From NCBI RefSeq assembly GCF_000495835.1, contig NZ_AWGC01000013.1, positions 1 through 64,000 on the forward strand: a stretch of DNA of 64,000 bases. Direction: 5' to 3'. This document shows, piece after piece, positions 28,415-37,413 of this stretch; the first letter of the stretch is position 1, and every line of letters starts with the position of its first letter. The position numbers and the translations under genes are program-made. The notes under the pieces were generated by a model. It was not told the origin of the DNA. It did not search any database and saw only the letters and a program-made list of their open reading frames with translations. Source of the stretch: Asticcacaulis sp. AC402. Lineage in GTDB: Bacteria; Pseudomonadota; Alphaproteobacteria; Caulobacterales; Caulobacteraceae.

Positions 28415-29029
28415 ATGACAAAGTTCCGGCTGGCAATCATCGCTACGGCCTTCGTGGCCCTGATCGGCCTGGCCGGTCTCAACTACTACATCAGTTTCAA
28501 GGATTCTCAGCGCAGCAGCACCACTGACCTTGATCCGTCTATGTTACCCGGTGGCGCGTTCACCCTCACCGATCAGAACGGCCAGGTGGTGACGGAAGGT
28601 GCGCTGAAGGGCAAATGGACAGCGGTCTTTTTCGGGTACACCTATTGCCCTGATTTCTGTCCCCTGACCCTGCAGACCCTGGCAGCCACACAAAAGCAAT
28701 TGGGTGGCAAGGCGAAGGACTTCCAGGTTATCTTTATCAGCGTTGATCCGGCGCGCGACACCCCGGCCAGCCTGAAGGCCTATCTCAATAGCGGCGGAAT
28801 GCCCAAGGCGACAATCGGCCTGACCGGAACGCAAGACCAGATCGATGCAGCAGTTAAGGCCTATCGCACCACCGCCACCAAGGTCGGTGCCGGCGACCTC
28901 TATACCTATCAGCACACCACAGCGGTGTTCCTCATGGACCCCAAAGGCCGCTACAACAGCGCCTACGGCTACGGTATCCAGCCTGACGAGATGGCGGACA
29001 TGATCAAGGACGCCATGGCTGGCAGATAG
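28415..29029 (+). CDS. senC: SCO1/SenC copper chaperone protein
   Basis: A 204-residue protein with an N-terminal anchor (LAIIATAFVALIGLAGLNYY) and a thioredoxin fold in the periplasm. Copper ligands are visible: Cys pair in YCPDFCPLTL and a late His in YQHTTAVFL. SCO/SenC proteins help insert copper into cytochrome oxidase and influence RegB signalling. It is divergent from regB with about 30 bases between starts, so the promoters must overlap. Confidence 0.94.
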   Translation: MTKFRLAIIATAFVALIGLAGLNYYISFKDSQRSSTTDLDPSMLPGGAFTLTDQNGQVVTEGALKGKWTAVFFGYTYCPDFCPLTLQTLAATQKQLGGKAKDFQVIFISVDPARDTPASLKAYLNSGGMPKATIGLTGTQDQIDAAVKAYRTTATKVGAGDLYTYQHTTAVFLMDPKGRYNSAYGYGIQPDEMADMIKDAMAGR

Positions 29030-29185
29030 CCTGTGCACCGCCGTCCGGGCCAGCTCTGCGGCCGCTTGATTTCGTCGTGAGCGTTGCCAGAGGTGTCGGC
29101 ATGGCTGGTGGCAACGCCGAATGACCAGCCCAGGCCAAAACAGCGGCAAGCTTCAAACGCATGACGCCCCCTGATACACAGAAAA

Positions 29186-29216
29186 CCTCCCCGTCGTTGG
29201 ACGGAGAGGTCTTTGA
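29186..29216. terminator. Bidirectional terminator between senC and the OmpA-type gene
   Basis: Stem CCTCCCCGTC/GACGGAGAGG with one mismatch and loop GTTG. A run of A on the left and TCTTT on the right suit both strands. Confidence 0.55.
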
Positions 29217-29273
29217 GGCGGTTTGAAGGGCTTCTCTGGGCCTGGCTTTTAGACCAAGTCGTTTTGGGCAGCC

Positions 29274-30587
29274 TTACTGGCCGACAGTGATGGTGGCGCG
29301 GCGGTTTTCCGCATTCTTGATACCGTTTCCGGTCGGAACGGCCGGTTGGGTTTCGCCCTTCCAGTCGGTATTGACCACCGAAGCCGGCACGCCCAACTGG
29401 ATGAGACCTTCAGCGACCATGCGGGCCCGGTTCTGCGACAACTTGATATTGTAGGGAGCGCCGCCTGAGGTATCGGCGTGGCCGGTGACCGTAACCGGCG
29501 TACCTGGCTGGCTGCGGGCCTGCGAGGCGGCGGCGGAGATGACCGCCTGGCCATCGGCGGACGGCGTGGCGCTGTCAAAGGGGAAGTAGACTGTAAAGTC
29601 GCGGCGGGCAGGCGGGGCGACGGGAGCGACGACCGGCGACGGCGAACTGTAGGTATCGCCCGCCGATGCCATCTCCTGCTCCGGCGGCGGACCGACATCT
29701 GCAGCGGGACCACGCGGCGCGCCAAACGACCACCGCAGGCCCAGCGTCAGGCTGTGATCGCGGATCTTGCCGGACATGCGGCCTTCATAGACTTCCTCGA
29801 CCAGGGTCGGGCCGTAGGCCGCATTCGCAGTGAAACCGTCGCAATAGGGGTAGCAATCGTCTTCGCCATTGTATTCCGTGTAGGCGACGTCGGCACGGAC
29901 ATCATAGTTCGCCTTGCCCACTTCGAGGTAACGGTAGGTCAGATCGATATTGAGACGATCGGACGCGGCCCAGGCCAAGCCGGCGATCACCTGGCCAGCG
30001 GCGGCGGTTTTGCGCGAGCGGATGGTATAGGTGGATGAATAATCGGGATCTGAGGTCGTGCCGGTATAGTCGGTTTCAACCTTGACAGCGCCAAGGCCAA
30101 TCCCGACAAACGGATGCAGACGGCGGTCAGGCGCGATATCGTAGATGACATTGACCATTAGCGAGGTCAGATCCAGCGTGCCACGACCGGCCGCTTCACC
30201 GTCATAACCTGTAACGATGCTGTTGCGGATATCGCCCGGACGCTCGCCATATTCCAGTTCAGCGCGCCAGTGCGGCGACAACTGGTTACCGGCGCGGACG
30301 AAGACGGCGGTCTTCGCCTTGGTGTCCAGGGAAAAAGCATCGCTCTCTTCGAGATCTTCATTGATGATGGTTGCGGCAATTGCCCCTTCGCCTGAGGACC
30401 ACGACTCTTCATCGCTTTCGGTCCGTGAGACCAGGGTTACATCACGAAGCACCAGCTTCTGCTCGTCCATGTCGTGCACGCCGGCATCGGCGGCGACATA
30501 CCATCCAAGGGTGGTATCGGCGGAGGCGGTGGAGGCGACCATCATCGACAGGGCGCAAGCCAGAACAGCAACGATCTTGAGGCGCAT
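29274..30587 (-). CDS. Outer-membrane OmpA-family protein (beta-barrel plus peptidoglycan-binding domain)
   Basis: A 437-residue protein. Signal peptide from ATG 30587 (MRLKIVAVLACALSMMVAST, cleavage after ASA). Residues about 25-300 have alternating strands of an OmpW/OprF-like barrel, then a Pro-rich linker. The last 110 residues form an OmpA_C domain: FPFDSATPSADG, VTGHADTSG and LSQNRARMVAEGL. It probably ties the outer membrane to the wall. A mid-segment CYPYCDG gives an unusual Cys pair in a barrel loop. Single gene. Confidence 0.9.
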   Translation of the reverse strand: MRLKIVAVLACALSMMVASTASADTTLGWYVAADAGVHDMDEQKLVLRDVTLVSRTESDEESWSSGEGAIAATIINEDLEESDAFSLDTKAKTAVFVRAGNQLSPHWRAELEYGERPGDIRNSIVTGYDGEAAGRGTLDLTSLMVNVIYDIAPDRRLHPFVGIGLGAVKVETDYTGTTSDPDYSSTYTIRSRKTAAAGQVIAGLAWAASDRLNIDLTYRYLEVGKANYDVRADVAYTEYNGEDDCYPYCDGFTANAAYGPTLVEEVYEGRMSGKIRDHSLTLGLRWSFGAPRGPAADVGPPPEQEMASAGDTYSSPSPVVAPVAPPARRDFTVYFPFDSATPSADGQAVISAAASQARSQPGTPVTVTGHADTSGGAPYNIKLSQNRARMVAEGLIQLGVPASVVNTDWKGETQPAVPTGNGIKNAENRRATITVGQ

Positions 30588-30602
30588 AGCGGAGTTCACC
30601 AA

Positions 30603-30852
30603 AGGCTGAATATTAATAAGATCTTAAGCCTATCAGAAAGCCGGCGCCGCTGAAATTCGGTTATCTCAATTGGGGCAAGATCGTGGCGTCATGCGTCATT
30701 TGGGCCGCAGTCAGGCGCTGGTTTTGCAAAAAAACGCCCCGACTTCGTGTGAGCGACGAGTCCAAATCTTAACAGCGCGCCTATCACGGGTATTCAAAAC
30801 GGGTCGCGACCTTGTGAATGGCGCCGGAACGGCCTTTTTGCTAAGATAGTTC
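30603..30852. other. Intergenic region upstream of the OmpA-type gene
   Basis: It probably contains the minus-strand promoter of the porin gene. No ORF or repeat is seen. Confidence 0.4.
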
Positions 30853-30958
30853 CACGGGCTGAGCTCGTAAACATCCTCCGGATTTTTATCGCGGAGCCGA
30901 CACAGGCTAATGTGCCTAACAGAAGGCCTCTCACCTCAGGTGAGAGGCCTTCGTTGTT
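30853..30958 (+). ncRNA. Candidate small RNA with its own terminator
   Basis: A plus-strand terminator (GAAGGCCTCTCACC/GGTGAGAGGCCTTC, then GTTGTT) ends a region with no ORF. The 70 bases before it fold into small hairpins (CTCCG...CGGAG and CACA...TGTG). A possible -10 (TAAGAT, 30842-30847) precedes it. A terminator with no gene in front suggests an sRNA. The 5' end is a guess. Confidence 0.4.
30922..30958 (+). terminator. Orphan intrinsic terminator
   Basis: A 14-bp perfect stem with loop TCA and a GTTGTT tail. There is no protein gene upstream on this strand for 1.9 kb. Confidence 0.8.
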
Positions 30959-31063
30959 AAAGATTGCCGTTGCTAAGGCGTGCTGTAGGGCCGTCTACCG
31001 CTTGACGCCACCCAGGCAGTGGCTTCTTGTGCTTTGATTTGGCATTGACGCGCCGAGCGGTTC

Positions 31064-31188
31064 GAGAGCGGATGTGGTTTGATGGAATCAAAACACATCC
31101 CGCTCGACGTTTTTATTTTGTCGCGCAATTTTTCCGAAAACGGGGACGCCCGTGCGGTGGCGTCACGCTTTATCGGATTGCGCTTTAT
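31064..31188. repeat. Family A dispersed repeat (copy A3)
   Basis: It begins GAGAGCGGATGTGGTTTGAT with its hairpin partner ATCAAAACACATCCCGCTC, and continues as in A1 to TTATCGGATTGCGCTTTA. Its last bases merge with the left end of family C copy C1. Confidence 0.85.
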
Positions 31189-31351
31189 ACCAAGCCTCAT
31201 AAAGAATGACGCTTGGTGTTCGCATTTTTTCAGCTCAAGCGCCGGACTAGGCGCCCCCCATGGCGCCTCGCAAAAGCTCGGGCGCCCGAAGTACGTTCTC
31301 TGGCGCGCTTGCCAACCCACGATGAGTCAAGGTCATCGAAGGTTGGCATTA
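31185..31351. repeat. Family C MITE-like repeat (copy C1)
   Basis: A 167-bp unit with ends TTATACCAA and TTGGCATTA. A hairpin lies at the left end (TACCAAGC...GCTTGGTG). The core contains CGCCCGAAGTACGTTCTCTG. It is joined directly to A3, suggesting one element inserted at the edge of the other. Confidence 0.85.
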
Positions 31352-31386
31352 GCGTCCATAAACCGCTCGAACAGTACGCGCCTTGC

Positions 31387-31439
31387 CATTTGGTACGATC
31401 CGTATTATCCATATCTCATAATACAGATCGTACCAAATG
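31387..31439. promoter_or_regulatory. 53-bp interrupted palindrome covering the padR start codon
   Basis: Perfect 14-bp arms CATTTGGTACGATC (31387-31400) and GATCGTACCAAATG (31426-31439) with inner arms TATTAT and ATAATA. The final ATG of the right arm is the padR start codon, and no Shine-Dalgarno is present. It is most simply the autoregulatory operator, and the start may be leaderless or nearly so. Confidence 0.75.
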
Positions 31440-31955
31440 ACGCCGCTTGCCTTCGCCTTGTTGGGACTGATCCGCGACGAACCCCGCAGCGGCTATGCTT
31501 TGCGTAAGGTGTTCGAGACGACGCCGATGGGAAATTATTCCAGCAGCCCGGGCAGCATCTACCCCGCCTTGAAAAACCTGCAGACGGCAGGACTGATCGC
31601 AAGCCAGTCTGCCGGGCCACGCAAAAGCGTCTTTGCCATCACGCCAGGAGGTCTTGAAGCGTTTGTCACCTGGCTGGCCCAACCGGTTACCGCAAAGGAA
31701 GATCCGAACATCGCGCTTCTGCGTTTTGCTTTTCTCCAGGATGACCGCAGGCAGTCACTAGACTTCCTGTTGTCCTTTGCCCGCTGCGCCCACGGCAAGA
31801 TCGTCGCTTTGAAGGGTTTCCTGGGCAGCGAACCGGGCCGCAGCATGCCTTTGCAGGCCCAACTGGCCGTTCAACATGGACTCCGAACCACGGAAGCCGC
31901 CGCAGAATGGGCGGCCGATGCCTATCGCCAACTCAAAGAAGAGACCAAACCATGA
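31437..31955 (+). CDS. PadR-family transcriptional regulator
   Basis: A 172-residue regulator. The N-terminal winged helix is clear (LAFALLGLIRDEPRSGYAL, GSIYPALKNLQTAGLI). A C-terminal dimerisation domain of the longer PadR class follows, with a basic/aromatic region LLRFAFLQDDRRQSLDF. PadR proteins repress neighbouring efflux or detoxification genes upon ligand binding. The downstream gene overlaps by four bases but is broken, so its target may be lost. Confidence 0.88.
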   Translation: MTPLAFALLGLIRDEPRSGYALRKVFETTPMGNYSSSPGSIYPALKNLQTAGLIASQSAGPRKSVFAITPGGLEAFVTWLAQPVTAKEDPNIALLRFAFLQDDRRQSLDFLLSFARCAHGKIVALKGFLGSEPGRSMPLQAQLAVQHGLRTTEAAAEWAADAYRQLKEETKP

Positions 31956-32146
31956 AGTTTGCTGCAAAATGCCTGGCCCTCTGTTGAGCCATGCTGGCCG
32001 TCACCATCGTGTCTGGACTTTTCGCTCCGGCCATCCCCCCGGCGGCTGCCGGAGAGCCCCTGACTGCCATTCAGGCCATGGCCATCGTCTATGCCGTCCA
32101 GTCCGTAGTCGTAGCCATTCTGGCGGCTAGAGCGGAATGGCTTTAG
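31952..32146 (+). pseudogene. Decayed small membrane protein gene downstream of padR
   Basis: The ATG overlaps the padR stop. The frame reads MKFAAKCLALC, then an in-frame TGA (31985-31987), then continues with clear membrane character (AMLAVTIVSGLFAPAIPP, AMAIVYAVQSVVVAILAARA). It then runs into repeat A4 and ends there. A nonsense mutation (perhaps TGG to TGA) plus truncation by the repeat is the simplest reading. A shorter product from ATG 31991 is possible. Confidence 0.6.
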
Positions 32147-32232
32147 GTAGAGTCGCCATCTCGCTCTAACTTTCTGTTTTGTCGCGTAATTTTTCCGAAA
32201 AGTGCTGCACACCTTATCGGATTGCGCTTTAG
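32127..32232. repeat. Family A dispersed repeat (copy A4)
   Basis: It runs from CTAGAGCGGAATGG to CGGATTGCGCTTTAG. The left hairpin is degenerate, and the right half (CGTAATTTTTCCGAAAAGTG) is well conserved. It truncates the membrane pseudogene on its left and supplies the stop codon of the LysR gene on its right. Confidence 0.8.
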
Positions 32233-33092
32233 CCGGCATAACCAGTCGCAAAGGCCTGGAAAGCCCGGGCCGCCGCTTCCAGGCGGTCGGGCAAGGCGTA
32301 GCGCGGCTTGAACAAGGCCACCGTCCGCCGAGGATTGAACCCGGCCATGGCGATGCGAACGACATTCTGCGCCTGATAGGATTGCGGCATGACGGTAATG
32401 CCGATTCCAGCCCCGACCATCGCCAGAGCCCGTTCGTCTTGGGCGGTCCGGTAGACCAGCGGCGGCCGTACATTGCGATCGGTAAAGTGCCGCGACGTCT
32501 CCGACAGCACTTCGCACCGTGACCGGACGATCATGCAATCGTTGGCCAGATCCTCGCCCTGAATCTCGGCCCTCTCCGCCAGGCGGTGCGTCCGCGGCAG
32601 GGCCAGTTGATACCCCTCCTCGAACAGCGCAATAGAGGTGTCGTCCTCGACCCGGCGCAGCGACAGGGCGAAATCGACCCCCCGTTCGTCCAGCCGATTC
32701 AGCAACTCCTGTTCAGTGCCATCGACCAGGTCAAAGCGGATATCGGGTCGTTCTCTCAGAAATCCCTCCAACAATCCTGCGACCCATGCCGCCGGCAGGG
32801 TTTGAAGCACGCCCAGCCGCAGGACATTGCTACTCTCGGTTTGCGACAGTTCGGCCGCGGCCATATTGACCTCGTGAAGGATCGCCTTGGCACGTGGCAG
32901 GAAGCGCGTTCCGGCCGTAGTCAGGAACACCCGCTTGTTGCTGCGGACGAACAGGTCAACGCCGACTTGCTCCTCCAGGCGCTTGATGCCCGCCGAGAGT
33001 GTCGGTTGGGTCACCAGGCAGGCGCTGGCGGCTTTGGTGAAGCTGCCGGTCTCAACCAGGCTGAGGAAGTAGCGAAAGAGATAGAGTTCCAT
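32229..33092 (-). CDS. LysR-family transcriptional regulator
   Basis: A 287-residue regulator with an N-terminal winged helix (ETGSFTKAASACLVTQPTLS) and a LysR substrate-binding domain. It is divergent from the leucine-degradation operon with 193 bases between starts, so it is the obvious candidate regulator, replacing the MerR/TetR regulators (LiuR, LiuQ) known for this pathway elsewhere (inference). The TAA stop lies inside the end of repeat A4, so the C-terminus may be slightly altered. Confidence 0.88.
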   Translation of the reverse strand: MELYLFRYFLSLVETGSFTKAASACLVTQPTLSAGIKRLEEQVGVDLFVRSNKRVFLTTAGTRFLPRAKAILHEVNMAAAELSQTESSNVLRLGVLQTLPAAWVAGLLEGFLRERPDIRFDLVDGTEQELLNRLDERGVDFALSLRRVEDDTSIALFEEGYQLALPRTHRLAERAEIQGEDLANDCMIVRSRCEVLSETSRHFTDRNVRPPLVYRTAQDERALAMVGAGIGITVMPQSYQAQNVVRIAMAGFNPRRTVALFKPRYALPDRLEAAARAFQAFATGYAG

Positions 33093-33285
33093 AGATCACA
33101 TCTATAATCACAATAGGTTTAATTCATTTCCGCAATACACGTAAATGGGATAGGATCGCTATGATCCATCTGCTTGTAAGAGGACCATCCGTCAGCGCCG
33201 CGACAGTGGCCGTCGGCTCTGCCTGTCGGCGAGGCGCGAGACAGAGGGGTCTTCTTTCGCCATCCCCTGTGCCAAAAGGTCCACT

Positions 33286-34893
33286 ATGCCTGTGCTGAAA
33301 AGCGACATCGACCCTGCGGATGCCGACTTCATCACCAATGCCGCGCGCATGCAGGCCCTGGTCGACGACCTGCGCGGGCTGACGGCCAAGATTGCTCTGG
33401 GCGGCACCGCAGCGGCGCGCCAGAAACACACCGATCGCGGCAAGCTGCTGCCGCGCGACCGCATTGCCGGCCTGATCGATCCCGGCTCGCCTTTCCTCGA
33501 GTTTTCCGCCCTGGCCGCCCTCGACGTCTATGACGACGAGGTCGCCGCCGCCGGCATCATCACTGGTATCGGCCGCATCAATGGCACCGAATGCGTCGTC
33601 GTCTGCAATGATGCCACGGTCAAGGGCGGCACCTACTACCCCCTGACGGTCAAGAAGCACCTGCGCGCTCAAGAGATAGCCCAGCAAAACCATTTGCCCT
33701 GCGTCTACCTGGTCGATTCCGGCGGCGCCAACCTGCCCAACCAGGACGAGGTCTTTCCGGACAAGGACGATTTCGGTCGCATCTTCTTCAACCAGGCGCG
33801 GATGTCGGCCGCGGGCATCCCGCAGATCGCCGTCGTCATGGGCTCCTGTACCGCCGGCGGCGCCTACGTCCCCGCCATGTCAGACGAATCCATCATCGTC
33901 CAGAAGCAGGGCACCATCTTCCTGGCTGGCCCCCCCCTGGTCAAGGCCGCGACCGGCGAGGTGGTGTCGTCTGAAGACCTCGGCGGCGGCGATGTCCATG
34001 CCCGCATCTCCGGCGTCGCCGACCATCTGGCCGCCGATGACGCCGATGCGCTGCGTACCGCGCGCCGTATTGTCGGCAATCTCAACCGCAGCAAGACGGT
34101 CACCCTGGCCACGCGCCCGGTCGCCGAACCGCTCTATCCCATCGAAGACATCTACGGTATCGTGCCGGCCGACTCCCGCCAGCCCTTCGATATCCGTGAC
34201 ATCATCGCTCGTCTGGTCGATGGCTCTCAGTTCGACCCGTTCAAGGCGCTGTATGGCGAAACCCTGGTGACCGGCTTTGCCCATCTCTATGGTTATCCGG
34301 TCGGCATTGTCGCCAACAATGGCGTACTCTTCTCCGAAAGCGCGCTGAAAGGGGCCCACTTTATTGAACTCTGTGCCCAGCGCGGGATCCCGCTGATCTT
34401 CCTGCAAAACATCACCGGCTTCATGGTCGGGCGCAAATACGAGAACGAAGGCATTGCGCGCCACGGCGCCAAGATGGTCACGGCCGTCGCCTGCGCGGAC
34501 GTGCCTAAGCTGACCGTCATTATCGGCGGCTCCTACGGCGCCGGAAACTATGGCATGTGCGGCCGCGCCTACGAACCGCGCTTTTTGTGGATGTGGCCCA
34601 ATGCGCGAATCTCGGTCATGGGCGGCGAACAGGCCGCCAATGTTCTGGCAACCGTCCGCCGCGATGGCGTCGAAGCCAAGGGCGGTACCTGGTCCTTCGA
34701 GGACGAGGCCGCCTTCAAGGCGCCGATCCGCGACACCTATGACGCCCAGGGCCATCCCTATTACGCCTCCGCCCGGCTGTGGGACGACGGCGTCATCGAC
34801 CCGGCCGATACCCGTCGCGTGCTGGGTCTTGGCTTGTCCGCCGCTTTGAACGCCCCCATTAAACCGACCCGGTTCGGCATTTTCCGGATGTAG
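33286..34893 (+). CDS. liuB: Methylcrotonoyl-CoA carboxylase, carboxyltransferase (beta) subunit
   Basis: A 535-residue subunit that moves CO2 from biotin to 3-methylcrotonyl-CoA in leucine breakdown. Conserved segments include [71 protein letters not shown] and [16 protein letters not shown]. Length matches the family. First gene of the operon liuB-liuC-liuD-liuA-liuE, with nine bases to the next start. Confidence 0.96.
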   Translation: MPVLKSDIDPADADFITNAARMQALVDDLRGLTAKIALGGTAAARQKHTDRGKLLPRDRIAGLIDPGSPFLEFSALAALDVYDDEVAAAGIITGIGRINGTECVVVCNDATVKGGTYYPLTVKKHLRAQEIAQQNHLPCVYLVDSGGANLPNQDEVFPDKDDFGRIFFNQARMSAAGIPQIAVVMGSCTAGGAYVPAMSDESIIVQKQGTIFLAGPPLVKAATGEVVSSEDLGGGDVHARISGVADHLAADDADALRTARRIVGNLNRSKTVTLATRPVAEPLYPIEDIYGIVPADSRQPFDIRDIIARLVDGSQFDPFKALYGETLVTGFAHLYGYPVGIVANNGVLFSESALKGAHFIELCAQRGIPLIFLQNITGFMVGRKYENEGIARHGAKMVTAVACADVPKLTVIIGGSYGAGNYGMCGRAYEPRFLWMWPNARISVMGGEQAANVLATVRRDGVEAKGGTWSFEDEAAFKAPIRDTYDAQGHPYYASARLWDDGVIDPADTRRVLGLGLSAALNAPIKPTRFGIFRM

Positions 34894-34902
34894 GAGGCTA
34901 CC

Positions 34903-35670
34903 ATGTCTGTACTCATCGAAAGCGACCGCGAGGGCATCACCCGCGTCACCCTGAACCGCCCCGAAGTCCACAACGCCTTCAACGAGGGCATGATCGGCGA
35001 TCTGAAAGATGCCTTTTCCGATCTGGGCAAGCAAGACGGCATCCGTGTCATTGTGCTGAACGGCGCGGGGCGCAGCTTCTCGGCCGGCGCCGACCTCAAC
35101 TGGATGCGACGCGCCGCCGAACAGGACGAGGAGATGAACCGCGATGACGCCCGAGGTCTGGCCGAGATGTTCGAAACGATCAATGCCTGCCCCAAGCCGG
35201 TCATCGGTCTGGTCCACGGCGGCGTCTTCGGCGGCGGGGTCGGCCTCGCGGCCTGCTGCGACGTCGTTATCGCCGCCCCGGATACGCAGTTTGGCCTGAC
35301 GGAAGTGCGCCTGGGTGTGATCCCCGCGGTGATTTCGCCATTCGTGCTGAGCAAGACCGGCATGTCGGCCTCGCGCCGCTACATGCTGAGTGGCGAGCGT
35401 TTCGATGCCGCCGAGGCCCTCCGCATCGGCCTGATCCATCAGATCGCCGATGACCTCGAAGCTGCTTCCAAGCCCCTCATCGCTGCCTTCTGCGAAGCTG
35501 CCCCGGGTGCCATTGCCGATATCAAGGACCTGCTAGCTGATATCGCCCACAAGGGGACCGACCTAGGCGGCAAGACCTCATCACGTATCGCCCACCGCCG
35601 CGCCAGCGACGAAGGCCGCGAGGGTATCGCGGCATTCCTGGAAAAACGCAAACCGCATTGGGACATTTAG
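34903..35670 (+). CDS. liuC: Enoyl-CoA hydratase, probable methylglutaconyl-CoA hydratase
   Basis: A 255-residue crotonase-fold enzyme. The oxyanion-hole motif RSFSAGADLNWM is the form typical of methylglutaconyl-CoA hydratases, and the second glycine loop HGGVFGGGVGL is normal. Its place between the two methylcrotonyl-CoA carboxylase subunits supports the step to HMG-CoA. Shine-Dalgarno AGGAGG precedes ATG. Confidence 0.92.
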   Translation: MSVLIESDREGITRVTLNRPEVHNAFNEGMIGDLKDAFSDLGKQDGIRVIVLNGAGRSFSAGADLNWMRRAAEQDEEMNRDDARGLAEMFETINACPKPVIGLVHGGVFGGGVGLAACCDVVIAAPDTQFGLTEVRLGVIPAVISPFVLSKTGMSASRRYMLSGERFDAAEALRIGLIHQIADDLEAASKPLIAAFCEAAPGAIADIKDLLADIAHKGTDLGGKTSSRIAHRRASDEGREGIAAFLEKRKPHWDI

Positions 35671-35686
35671 GGGTGGGAGACCTGTG

Positions 35687-37405
35687 ATGTTCGCCAAGAT
35701 TCTGATCGCCAATCGGGGCGAAATCGCTCGCCGCATCATCCGTACCTGCAAGCGGATGGGCGTGCGCACGGTGGCGGTCTATTCCGAGGCCGACAAGGAC
35801 GCCGCCTTTGTCCGTGAAGCCGACGAGGCGGCGCTGATCGGTCCGGCGGCCGCCAGCGACTCCTACCTGCGCGGTGACCGCATCGTCGCCGTGGCGGTTG
35901 AGCATGGCGCCCAGGCGATCCATCCGGGCTATGGCTTCCTGTCGGAAAATGTCGAGTTTGCCCGTGCGTGCGACGCCGCGGGTGTGATGTTTATCGGCCC
36001 AACGCCCGAGGCCATCTCGGCCATGGCGCTGAAAGGTGCTGCCAAGGCCCTGATGACGCAGGCGGGCGTTCCGGTTACGCCAGGCTATCACGGCGAGGAT
36101 CAGTCCACGGAACAGCTGTTGGCTGAGGCCGAAGCCATCGGCTGGCCAGTGTTGATCAAGGCGGTCGCCGGCGGTGGCGGCAAGGGGATGCGCCGGGTCG
36201 ACCGGGCAAAGGATTTCGCCGATGCCCTGACCTCGGCCCAGCGCGAAGGCCAAAACGCCTTCGGAGACCCCAGGGTCCTTATCGAGAAGTATATCGAGGT
36301 GCCGCGCCACATCGAAATCCAGGTGTTTGGTGACAAGAACGGCCAAGTCGTACATTTGTTCGAACGCGACTGTTCGCTGCAACGCCGTCATCAGAAGGTT
36401 ATCGAGGAAGCGCCTGCACCCAACCTGCCGGAAAGCCTGCGCATCGCTATGGGCCATGCCGCAGTCCGGGCCGCCCAGGCGATCGGATACCATGGTGCCG
36501 GTACGGTCGAGTTCATCGTCGATGTTTCCAAGGGTATCGATAGTGCGCCCTTCTATTTCATGGAGATGAATACGCGTTTACAGGTTGAACATCCTGTAAC
36601 TGAAGAGATCACTGGTCTGGATCTGGTCGAGTGGCAATTACGCGTGGCGGCGGGCGAACCCCTGCCAAAGGACCAGTCCGCGCTGAGCATCACTGGCCAC
36701 GCCTTCGAAGCGCGGCTCTACGCCGAAGATCCGCAGAACGACTTCCTGCCGGCAACCGGCCGGCTGACAACCCTAAGCTTTCCGGCCTGGGCGCGGATCG
36801 AAAGCGCCGTCGAACAGGGTGACGAAGTCAGCGTCCATTACGACCCAATGATCGCCAAGCTCATCGTCCATGGTCGCAACCGCGCGCAAGCCCTGGCACG
36901 GATGCGCCAGGCCCTGGTCGAAACCCGCCTGAGCGGCCTGGCGACCAATCTGGCTTTCCTGCGCCGCGTCGTCAGCGATCCGGACTTCGCCGCCGCCGAT
37001 ATCGACACCGGCTTTATCGCCCGCCATATCGACAGCCTGACGCAGCCCTGGCCGGATGCCGCGGCTCCGGCGTATGCAGTTACCGCCGATCCCGGTTCGC
37101 CGTGGAACGACATAACCGGCTGGTGGCTGAACCTGGCGCCGCGGCCGCACCTGCATCTCGACATCGGCGACGACCATGAAGCGGCAGCAGCGACGGGCGA
37201 GGTTCACGCCCCCATGCCGGGTAAGGTCATCGACGTCTTCGTCAAGGCGGGTGACACCGTCGACAAGGGCCACAAGCTGCTGATCCTGGGCGCCATGAAG
37301 ATTGAACACACCATGAAGGCCGCCCGTGCCGGCGTGGTAAAAGCCGTCCACGTCCGAAGGGACGATCAGGTCGGCGACAAGGCCCTGCTGGTTGAGATTG
37401 AATAG
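35687..37405 (+). CDS. liuD: Methylcrotonoyl-CoA carboxylase, biotin carboxylase/carrier (alpha) subunit, short form
   Basis: A 572-residue subunit. The biotin carboxylase domain (about 1-447) begins [15 protein letters not shown], with the ATP-grasp loop [10 protein letters not shown], metal site [16 protein letters not shown] and RLYAED. A biotinyl domain ends the protein with biotin-Lys in GAMKIEHTM. Compared with about 650-660 residues in well-known LiuD/MccA proteins, the middle (BT) linker between roughly 450 and 505 is very short. ATG 35687 is chosen over the GTG at 35684. Confidence 0.95.
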   Translation: MFAKILIANRGEIARRIIRTCKRMGVRTVAVYSEADKDAAFVREADEAALIGPAAASDSYLRGDRIVAVAVEHGAQAIHPGYGFLSENVEFARACDAAGVMFIGPTPEAISAMALKGAAKALMTQAGVPVTPGYHGEDQSTEQLLAEAEAIGWPVLIKAVAGGGGKGMRRVDRAKDFADALTSAQREGQNAFGDPRVLIEKYIEVPRHIEIQVFGDKNGQVVHLFERDCSLQRRHQKVIEEAPAPNLPESLRIAMGHAAVRAAQAIGYHGAGTVEFIVDVSKGIDSAPFYFMEMNTRLQVEHPVTEEITGLDLVEWQLRVAAGEPLPKDQSALSITGHAFEARLYAEDPQNDFLPATGRLTTLSFPAWARIESAVEQGDEVSVHYDPMIAKLIVHGRNRAQALARMRQALVETRLSGLATNLAFLRRVVSDPDFAAADIDTGFIARHIDSLTQPWPDAAAPAYAVTADPGSPWNDITGWWLNLAPRPHLHLDIGDDHEAAAATGEVHAPMPGKVIDVFVKAGDTVDKGHKLLILGAMKIEHTMKAARAGVVKAVHVRRDDQVGDKALLVEIE

Positions 37406-37413
37406 GACAAGCC

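Noticed and set aside
31985-31987. The in-frame TGA after a Cys codon as a possible selenocysteine site
   Set aside because: There is no SECIS-like hairpin context, no Sec genes are in view, the product is a membrane protein, and the gene is truncated by a repeat. A nonsense mutation is simpler.
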